A stretch of 13,257 nucleotides of DNA, from assembly GCA_003353825.1 (NCBI GenBank), contig PIVW01000114.1, positions 1-13,257 of the forward strand, in the 5' to 3' direction. A program made the translations under genes and the position numbers. This DNA comes from Chloroflexota bacterium. GTDB taxonomy: Bacteria; Chloroflexota; Anaerolineae; J102. Positions within the stretch are counted from its first letter, which is position 1; the number at the start of each line of letters is the position of its first letter. Shown in pieces: positions 1 to 10,200 of the stretch. The notes beneath the pieces are model-generated. The model had not been told where the DNA came from. It did not search any database and worked only from the letters and a program-made list of their open reading frames with translations.

Positions 1-2
1 TG

Positions 3-1217
3 CCGGCCTACCCGCCCGGCACCCTTATTGGGTCCCGTCCCGCCGGCTGGGACACTGACAACGACCGCCGCTGGAATGACGACCCTTACGCCGAAACTAC
101 TATCCGGCTAGTAAATTATTTTACATCGCAGTTAGGCCCAACCAATGTAACTCTGGTGGCTGGCGAAGAAAGTACCGAATGTGGTTATACCCCACCCAAT
201 GGCCCGGTGATTAATTGCCCCCGAATTGCCGGAACCACGGACAATCAGGGCATCTATAATAGTAGCGAACGTCTGATAGATGGTGGATGGACAGCCTTTA
301 ACGGGGCCACCCTGGCGGCACTGGCCCAGGCCTTGCCGGCCCTGGCTGGTACAACTGTGCAAGACGGGACCCATATAGGACAAAGCTGGGAATGGTATAT
401 CCAGCAGCGTATCGACTGGCTGGGTTATGCTCAAATTGATGGTGATACTGGTCTGGGAGGCTGGTATTATGATGCGACTAATGGTAGTTGGTACCGGTCA
501 ATTATAGACAGTGTTAATTGGACTGGGCTGGGATTTATGCTGGCCGAACAGTACGGTGGCCCTTATGGGATATTTGTGACCAATCATCACAAATACCGGG
601 TGGCCAATGTCTTGATCAGCGGGCAGTACTCTGATGGCGGTGTACGTCGGTTCACAGACTACACAGGTTCCTCTTTACAAGAAACCGGCGGGGCCATTGG
701 CTGGGCCAGGTGGCTGGGGATACACACATTCCCCTCTGACGGCCTGCTACCTTTCCCAAATGAATCTGGTTACACCCGCGCTCAACTCCGCACAATGTAT
801 GACAATATGCTGAATTACACCGGCAGAACGTGGAAAGCTATAAACAAGCAAGACATGTTCGGCTGGCTCGATGGTTTGTGGCAAAATGGCGATTATCTGT
901 GTGGCAGTACAAATGGCGTGTATAACCAAACCGCTTGTGGCAACACCTACGCTCTGTTCCGGCATGCGACAGGTTACCGGGTCGGTAGCCCTGAATTAAC
1001 CTTTGTTCTCAATCCGGACAATTTCAATAGGTATTTCTGGAAGCGCGAGTTTAACACCTATTTTGTCCGGGCACAGTCTCGTAATACCGGAGATTATTCC
1101 CAATTTGGTAAGGTACAGCAAGCTTACTGCACCAGAACGAATCATACGTGCAGGTATGCCCCATTCTGGAGTACTGCCCTGGCCGGCCTGGCTCTGACTC
1201 CCAACCCCGGCCCTGTG
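3..1217 (+). other. N-terminal domain: alpha/alpha-toroid, terpenoid cyclase/prenyltransferase-like (C-terminal part)
   Basis: Residues 1 to ~405 are the only part that is not beta-repeat-like. They are rich in Trp, Tyr and Gly. One segment reads [16 protein letters not shown], followed by GLGGWYYD and then [17 protein letters not shown], which fits the 'Q..DGGW.Y....DS..TAWALL' rhythm of squalene-cyclase/prenyltransferase toroids. The end (YFVRAQ, then [19 protein letters not shown], then an Ala-Glu-rich linker) resembles the last toroid helix running into PKD domains in bacterial surface proteins. There is a pair of Cys at residues ~300 and ~309 and another at ~376 and ~381. I see no DxDD-type cyclase motif, so a binding or structural role is more likely than terpene cyclisation. 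The domain begins before the window. Family assignment is by eye and moderate; another helical-toroid family is possible. Confidence 0.5.
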
Positions 1218-4200
1218 GCAATGGCCGAGGCCCAGCCCGATGTGGTCGTCGATAACTGCTATGCCGGTGAAGAGAGAAAAGTAACCTTCAGCCACAGCGC
1301 CTCATTTGACTTGATGCCGGATCGGGACCTGGTTTCGTTCGAGTGGGATGTCGATAGCACAAACGGCCTGTGGTGGGAATTTGCCGGTACGCCGGACTTT
1401 CAAAGCGCCTACATCACGGACACCTTTGTCTACAGCTATGCCACGCCTAATACATACAATGTCACCCTGCGCGTCACCGACGACCAGGGGCAAAGTGATA
1501 CCGGTACCGTCAATGTCACCGTCAACACCCCGCCCGACACCCCGCCGGTCGCCGCCGGGGGGGGGCCATACACCATTAGTCAAGGGCAATCTTTGACCCT
1601 GCAAGGCAGCGCGGACGATCCAAACAGCGGCTGCGGCGATACCCTGAGCGCGGCCTGGGATTTGGACGACGACAACCAGTTCGATGACGTCACCGGCGCA
1701 AGCACAATCGTGCCCTGGGGGGCGCTGTTAAGCAGCCTGCCCACTGGCCAGACCAATCCCATCGGTGTGATCGTGACCGACTCGACCGGCCTGACCGATA
1801 CGGCCGTCACCACCCTGACCATCAATCCCGCCGCCGCCCTCTCGATTTCAAAAACGGTCAATGCCGCCACAGCTTCATCCGGCCAGACCATCACCTACAC
1901 CCTCAGCTTTGCCAACAACGGCGATCTGACCGCCACTGGCGTGGTCATCACCGACTACCTGCCCGCGCCAACCTTTACCGTGCAAAGCGTCATCAGCAGC
2001 GGCGATGTGGTCATTACCCGCACCAGCTACCAAACCGCAGAGGTCTTTGAGACCTCTGCGGTTTCATTCGGCCAGGGTGGCATGATCACCATCACCGGCC
2101 AGATTAGCCCCAGTCTGGCAGTCGAGACCACCTTGACCAATACGGCCATCATCACCCTGACCCCCACCATCACCGAGGGCAACCCCGGCGACAACAGCGT
2201 CTCGGCAGCCCTGATCGCCGGGCCGTTCGTGGCCCAGGTAAACGGGGGCAACTACCCGACCCTGCAAACGGCCATTGATGCGGCCGGCAGCGGCGATACG
2301 GTCAAGGTAGTCGGTGGTTCGCTGCCCGACACACCTCAAACCATTGCCGGACTGACCCAAATCGGCTACATCGCCAAAAACTTGACCATCGAGGGCGGCT
2401 ACGACAGCGGCTTCAGCATAGCCGACCCCAACAACCCGACCATCCTGAACGCTGGGGGCAGCGGGCGAGTCCTGGTCATCAGCGGCACTATTAGCGTCAC
2501 TTTGCGTAACCTGACCCTGACCAGCGGTGACGCGGTAGCAGGCGGCGGCTCCGGCGACTTTAGCGGCGGCGGCGGCGGCCTGTTGGTCAACGGCAGTCAG
2601 GTCAACCTGGTCAATACCGGTATCGGCGGCAACACGGCCAACTACGGCGGCGGGCTGTGGGTTGGTAGCCTGGTCACTATTGGGCCGGGCAGCGTCATTA
2701 GCAACAACAACGTCATCACCGATGGCGGCGGCGTCTTTATCAACTCCGGCGGGGCTACCAGCGCGGTTCTGCTTAACGGCGGTCAGATTGTATCCAACAG
2801 TGCCGGGCGGCACGGCGGCGGTGTTTATGTGGATGATACCAACGCCGTCTTTACCCAAACGGCCGGAACCGTGGGTTATAACATCGCCGATAGCGATAGC
2901 GATAATATTGGCGACGGCGGTGGGGTGTACGTCAACCAAGGCCTGGGCGTGTGGAGCGGCGGACAGGTCTTTAGCAACACGGCCTACAACGGCGGCGGTC
3001 TTTATAACAACACGGGTACGGCTACCCTGGCCGGGGCTGACGTCATCAGCAACACCGCCGTTCGGGGCGGCGGCTTTTACAATTACACCGGCACGGCCAG
3101 CCTGACCGGCACCACGGTCACCAGCAACTCGACCCCGGCCAGCTATGGCGGCGGCGTTGTCAATTATTCAGGCACGATGGCGCTGACCAACACCACTATT
3201 GCCGGCAATACGGCTCACTCTGGAGGCGGTCTTTATAACAATACCGGCACGGTCTGGCTGGTCAAAAGCCGGGTGGTCGATAACCGGGCCGCCAGTTTTT
3301 ATGGCGGTGGTATCTATAACTACACCGGAGGCGGGTTGGTGTCGCTGGTTCAAAGTACCGTCAGCTCCAACACAGCCACCTCCCGCGGTGGCGGTATCTA
3401 CAACTACGATGCCAAAGTCACTTTGGAGAATAGTACCGTCAGCCATAACACAACCCCCGGCCGCGGCGGCGGTCTTTATACCTACCAGGCTCCGGCTTCG
3501 TTGTCGCTGCTCAACACCACAGTAAGCGGCAACAATGCTACCGGCCGGGGCGGGGGTATCTACCTGCGCATCGGCACGGCCAGTTTGACCCAGACCACCG
3601 TAGCCAGCAATACCTCCCTAGACGGCGGCGGTATCTTTCCGGCCAACAGCAGCACAATCAATCTGGCCAATAGCTTGCTGGCTTACAACAGCAACGTTGA
3701 CTGCGCCGCCGGAACCATCATTTCCACCGGCTACAATATGGACAGCGACAACAGTTGCGGTCTAGCCGCCAGCGGCGATATTCCCAACACCGACCCGCTT
3801 CTTGGTCCCCTGGCCGATAACGGCGGCGACACCCAAACCCACGCCCTGCCGTTTGGCAGCCCGGCCTTGGATGCGGGTGGCAGCAGCACCTGCCCGGCCA
3901 CCGACCAGCGCGGTATCAGCCGGTCCCAGGGTTTTGGCTGCGATATTGGGGCTTACGAACTCGAGCGCTTCTACCTGACCGCCACCGATCCAATCAGCAA
4001 CAGCCTGGATGTGCCCGTCACCCGCAACGTGACCGCCACCTTCGATAGTGTCCTGAATACTGGCAGCGTCAGCACAGCCACCTTTACCCTGCGCGGCCAG
4101 CAGACCGGCGTCTACAGCGGCAGCTACAGCTTCCCCAATGCCAACAGCCTGGAGTTCAACCCGACCCTAAGCTATAAGCCGGGCGAGGTGATGATGGCTA

Positions 4201-7200
4201 CGGCCAGTTCCGGGGTTCAGAACAGCAGTGGTGATTTACTGGTTCCCCATAGCTGGCAGTTCCACGCTTCGGTGGGCGGCGGCAGCGGCTTCTTTGTGGA
4301 TAGCGGGTTGACGTTGAATGTCTCCCGAACGGTGGGCATTGCTTTAGGCGACCTGGACGGTGATGGCGACCTGGATGCCTTGGCCGCTAATAGGAGTAAT
4401 ATCGGTAGCCAAAGTAACCAAGTTTGGCTCAATAACGGCGCGGGCAGCTTTTCCGTCGGGCAAAGTTTTGATAATTCAGATACCCAACATGTGGCCCTGG
4501 GCGATCTGGATAGCGATGGCGACCTGGATGCCTTTGTGGCTAACTACAATCAAGCTGACAAGGTCTGGTTCAATAATGGCGCGGGCAGCTTCACCGACAG
4601 CGGCCAAACTCTGGGTCTGTCTGCCACCAACCGTATTGCTCTGGGCGATGTAGATGGCGATGGCGATCTGGATGTCCTGGCCGGCACCTATGGCCAGAAT
4701 GACAGGATTTGGCTCAATGATGGGACAGGCACCTTCTCTGCCGGCCAGGCCCTGGCAATTAATATTGGTAGCGGGTCTGGCATAGCCCTGGGGGATGTCA
4801 ATGGGGATGGCGACCTGGATATTGTTGTTGGCCGAGGGCCGGCCAGCAATCAGGTTTGGTTCAATGACGGAACAGGCAGCTTCATCAATAGCGGGCAACC
4901 CCTGGCTTTTTCGAGTACTCAATATCTGGCTCTGGGCGACCTGAACGGCGACGGGGCGCTGGATATTGTGGATAGCAATTATGGCCAACCTAATCAAATT
5001 TGGCTCAACAATGGTGCCGGCACCTTCTCGACGGGTGATAGCTTGCCCAGTTCAAATAGCGAAGAGATTGCTCTGGGCGATGTGGATAGCGACGGTGATT
5101 TGGATATCTTTGTGACCAACTATGCCGGGCAGCCCGACACCGTCTGGCTGAATGATGGGGCGGGTAACTTCTCCGACAGCGGCAATAGCCTGGGCACGAC
5201 GAACAGTATAGGTGTAGCTCTGGGCGATCTGGACAATGATGGTGATCTGGATGCCTTTGTGGCTAATTACAGCACCAGTGGCAGCGGTCAGGCCAACAAA
5301 ATCTGGCTGAACCAGGTAGCGGTTACGTCCGTAGCCCCGGCCACCAACAGCCACACGGCCACCGTCACCAGCAACCTGACCGTGACCTTGAGCGGGACCA
5401 TTAGCCAGAGTACGGTTACTACTCAAACCCTCTTTGTTCACGGTGGTTTCCAAGGGACGATGGACGGCAATCACACCTTTGGCAGTATCATCTTTGATCC
5501 GACCAATAATTTCCACCCCGGCGAGTTGGTTCAAACCAGTGTCAGCACCGGGGTTTTGGATAACGGCGGCACGTCCATTGCCCCTTACGTCTGGCAGTTC
5601 CGCGCGGCTACCGGGGTTGGGCCGGCCGTCTTCGATGAGGCCAGCCACGACTTTGGCCCGGGCAGTGATAGTACGAAAAGTGTGGCTTATGGCGATGTGG
5701 ACGGGGATGGCGACCTCGACCTCGCTGTCGGGAACTATAACCAACAGAACGTGGTCTATCTGAACGATGGCGATGGTACCTTCGACACTATTACCCACAC
5801 CTTTGGTCTGGGTACTGATAATACGCAAAGTGTGACCTATGGCGATGTGGATGGGGATGGCGACCTCGATTTAGCGGTTGGGAACTACGCCCAACAGAAC
5901 GTGGTCTATCTGAACAATGGCGCTGGTACCTTCGACACTATTACCCACACCTTTGGTCTGGGCACTGATAATACGCAAAGTGTGGCTTATGGCGATGTGG
6001 ATGGGGATGGCGACCTCGATTTGGCGGTTGGGAATTATAACCAACAGAACAAAGTCTATCTAAACGATGGCACTGGCATCTTTAACACCACGGCCTATAC
6101 CTTCCCGAGCAGTGATCAGACGTATAGTGTGACCTTGGGCGATGTGGACGGGGATGGCGATCTCGATTTGGCGGTTGGGAATGATACCCAACAGAACGTA
6201 ATCTATCTGAACAACGGCAATGGTGTCTTTGATACCCCTGCCTATACCTTCCCGGACAGTGATGGTACGCAGAGTGTGGCCTTGGGCGATGTGGATGGAG
6301 ATGGCGACCTCGATTTGGCGGTTGGGAACTGGACACAGAACGTAATCTATCTAAACGATGGCGACGGCACCTTTGACACCACAGACTACAACTTTGGCTC
6401 TGGCATTGATCAGACGTGGAGTGTGGCCTTGGGCGATGTGGACGGAGATGGCGACCTCGACCTGGCTGTCGGGAACTGGAACCAACAGAACGCAATCTAT
6501 CTGAACGACGGCGATGGTACCTTCGACACCACTACCCGCGCCTTTGGTCCGGGCAGTGATGGGACGTATAGGGTGGCCTTGGGCGATGTGGACGGGGATG
6601 GCGACCTCGACCTGGCGGTCGGGAATCGAGACCAACAGAACGTGGTCTATCTGAATCAGGTCGCCCCGGATCTGGCGATCAGCAAATCTGTTACGCCCAC
6701 CGGCCTGCTGGTTGCCGGCCAAACCATTACCTACACTCTGACCTTTAGCAACGCTGGCAGTCTTACGGCCAGCGGGGTGGTCATTACCGACGTAGTGCCG
6801 TCCGAAGTAAACCTGACAGGTTTTGAAAACCTGTCAGGTTTGAGCATCACCCCCACCGGTAGCGTTAGCTACACCTGGCAGGTCGAGGATCTCTCGCCGG
6901 GCGAAGGCGGGGTTATCACTATCAGCGGCCAAATCGATCCGAGTCTGGCGGCCAGCCTGAGCTTGTCGAACACGGCCACCATCAGCGGCAGCGACGAGGA
7001 GATCAACCTCAGCAACAACAGCAGCGCCATCGACCTGGCGGTCATTGTTTACAACCAGCCCCCCACCCTGACCGCCAACACCGGCCTGACCCTGACTCTG
7101 GGCAGCACAGCCACCATCAACCCGGCCATGCTGCAAGTGACCGACCCCGAAAGCGGCCCGGCCCTGATTACTTATACCGTCTGGGTCACGCCCAGCCAGG

Positions 7201-10200
7201 GCGAACTGCGTCTGAGCGGCTCCCCGCTGGCTACCGGCTCCACCTTTACCCAGGACGATATCGACAACAACCGCCTCAGCTACGCCCACACCGGCAGCTT
7301 CACCGGTACCGACCCCTTCACCTTCACCGCCTCCGACGATCTGGACGCTACCCATCTAGTTTCGCGCCACAGTAATGGAACCCAGGGGAGTGGTAACTCC
7401 GTCAACCCGTCCATCTCAGCCGATGGACGCTACGTGGCCTTCCGCTCTTATGTCAGCACCCTGGTCGATAACGACACCAACGGCACCAATGCCGACATCT
7501 TTGTCCACAACCGGCAGACGGGAGAGACCGAACTGGTTTCGCGCCACAGTAATGGAGCGCAGGGGAGTGGTGGCTCCTATGAACCGTCCATCTCAGCCGA
7601 TGGACGCTACGTGGCCTTCTACTCTTCTGTCAGCGCCCTGGTCGATAACGACACTAACGGCACCAATTACGACATCTTTGTCCATGACCGGCAGACGGGA
7701 GAGACCGAACTGGTGTCTCGCCACAGTAATGGAACCCAGGGGAGTGGTGACTCCTTCAACCCGTCCATCTCAGCCGATGGACGCTACGTGGCCTTCCGCT
7801 CTGATGTCAGCACCCTGGTCGATAACGATACCAACGGCGCCAATATCGACATCTTTGTCCACGACCGGCAGACGGGAGAGACCGAACTGGTGTCGCGCCA
7901 CAGTAATGGAACCCAGGGGAGTGGTGACTCCCTCCAACCGTCCATCTCAGCCGATGGACGCTACGTGGCCTTCAACTCTTCTGTCAGCGTCCTGGTCGAT
8001 AACGACACTAACATCGCCAATATCGACATCTTTGTCCACGACCGGCAGACGGGAGAGACCGAACTGGTGTCTCGCCACAGTAATGGAACCCAGGGGAGTG
8101 GTGGCTCCTTCGCCCCGTCCATCTCGGCCGATGGGCGCTACGTGGCCTTCTACTCTAATGTCAGCGCCCTGGTCGATAACGATACCAACGGCGCCAATGC
8201 CGACATCTTTGTCCACGACCGGCAGACGGGAGAGACCGAACTGGTGTCGCGCCACAGTAATGGAGCGCAGGGGAGTGGTAGCTCCTACTACCCGTCCATC
8301 TCAGCCGATGGGCGCTACGTGGCCTTCCGCTCTTATGTCAGCGCCCTGGTCGATAACGACACCAACGGCACCAATGAAGACATCTTTGTCCACGACCGGC
8401 AGACGGGAGAGACCGAACTGGTTTCGCGCCACAGTAATGGAGCGCAGGGGAGTGGTGGCTCCTATGAACCGTCCATCTCAGCCGATGGACGCTACGTGGC
8501 CTTCAACTCTAATGTCAGCACCCTGGTCGATAACGACACCAACGACACCAATGCCGACATCTTTATCCACGACCGGGGCGTGGTGCGGGATGTCTTTACC
8601 ATCACCATTGTCACGGCTGATCTGGTTATTAGCAAAACGGTTACGCCGGTTGGCCCGGTTTTACCCGGCCAAACCATCACCTACACCTTGACCTTCTCCA
8701 ACACCGGCTTTGGCACAGCCAGCGGCGTGGTCATCACCGATTATCTCCCCGCGCCCACCTTCACCGTGCAAAGCGTCATTAGCAGTGGTAGCGTGGTCAT
8801 TACCCGCACCAGCAGCCAAACCGCAGCGGTTTTGACGTTTGCCATCGCAAACGCAACCTCTACGGTCTCGTCAGGCCAGGGTGGCATCATCACCATCACC
8901 GGGCAGATCAGTTCCGGCCTAAGCAGCAGCGGTCACATTACCAACATGGCTACCATCACCGGCGCTACGCCGGATGTGGATACCGGCAACAACAGCGCGG
9001 AGGCCGGTCTGGCCGTCATCATACCCACCTGCTTTGCCCAAATCGAGGGCAGCCCAACCATCACCTACAGCAGCGATACCGCTCAGGCCGTCCAGCAGGC
9101 CGTAGACACGGCCAGTGACGGCGACACCATCAAGATTGCCGGCTACTGCCCCGCTGTAGAGCAACGCAGCGGCTTGACCCAGAGCGTCTATATCAGCAAA
9201 TCGCTGACCCTGCGCGGCGGCTACACCACCAACTGGGCTGCCTCCAACCCCGAGGCCTACCCAACTATTCTGGATGCCGAGGAGAATGGGCGGGCGCTCT
9301 ATATCACCGGCACTGGCCTTATAACTGTGGAAAATTTGAGCCTGACAAATGGTGATGCAAGCGGATTGGGCGGCTTTTTTGGAAATGATGTTGGGGGTGG
9401 GGTGTACATAGCCAGCACAGTTACGGCAACCTTTAGTGCTGTTCGGGTCTTTAACAACACCGCTAAATACGGGGGTGGGCTATTTGCACAAACTGTCCTG
9501 ACTTTGGTTGATAGCCAGGTTCTCAGCAATAGTAGCGCTAGCGAAGGGGGTGGATTATATACTGCCAGTCCCCTGATCTTAACCAACACCAAGTTTATCA
9601 GTAACACGGCAATTTGGTATGGTGGAGGCGTACGCACTTTAAGCCAAGTAACGTTAAACAACAGCCGTTTTGAGCGCAATACCGCGTCTCATGGCGGTGG
9701 ACTGTACGTTGCTGATACACTTATCGCCACCAATACTCAATTCATCAGTAACACAGCTATTTTAGGCTCCGGTGGTGGAGCGCGTGCCTTTAATACAACG
9801 CTTATCGGCGGTCGCTTCGAGGGTAATAAAGCGAGAGATTTGGGTGGTGGGCTTATTGCATTTGGCTCTTTAACCTTGAGTGGCACAATCATCATCAATA
9901 ACACCTCCTCCGATTATGGGGGCGGGGTGTTAGCCAATAACAACGCCACGCTGACCGGTGGTCGCTTCGAAAATAACCGTTGCACCGATTTCAATTGTCG
10001 CGGCGGTGGATTGGCAGCCAACACCTTGCTCTTAATCAATACCGAGTTTATAAGTAACACCGCTGGTGGTGTCAGTGGTGGCTTGGCCGCGTTTGGCCCA
10101 GCCACCCTGATAGGGGGCCGCTTTGAACGTAATGCAGCCCGATATGGCGGTGGGCTGCGAGCAGAGAAGGCGCTAACTATGACCAACACCATATTCATCA

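Noticed and set aside
3..1217. Active terpene or squalene cyclase
   Set aside because: Only the C-terminal part is present and no DxDD-type acid motif or full QW repeat set is visible. The attached extracellular domains argue for a structural or binding toroid.
2032..2064. Hairpin as a rho-independent terminator
   Set aside because: It has strong arms but no following T tract, and the frame continues for over 11 kb. The same applies to 6809-6841 and 12094-12126.
2565..2579. (GGC)5 triplet run as a slippage locus
   Set aside because: It is a triplet repeat, so length changes would only add or remove glycines in a Gly-rich loop. It is ordinary for this beta-helix composition.
2064..2939. 291-codon open frame on the - strand
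   Set aside because: It is antisense to DUF11 and beta-helix coding sequence with strong codon bias, which commonly leaves the reverse strand open. It has no recognisable domain and lies wholly within the giant gene.
7353..8576. CRISPR array, because of regular repeats
   Set aside because: The repeats are 177 bp, contiguous and in frame, with no spacers. They encode PD40 blades.
7353..8576. Target of a diversity-generating retroelement (variable NNC/NNT codons at positions 14, 30 and 32)
   Set aside because: The pattern at some codons would fit adenine mutagenesis of AAC/AAT, but positions 16, 17 and 46 include TAT, GAA and CAA, which do not fit. The variation is spread over seven repeats, and no reverse transcriptase or template repeat is in the window.
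7375..8691. 438-codon open frame on the + strand in frame 1, made of seven repeats
   Set aside because: It is a shadow of the PD40 array. The 177-nt period is a multiple of three, so a stop-free alternative frame is copied seven times. The frame 3 product has recognised PD40 motifs; this one is a low-complexity Pro/Thr/Ser/Arg sequence.
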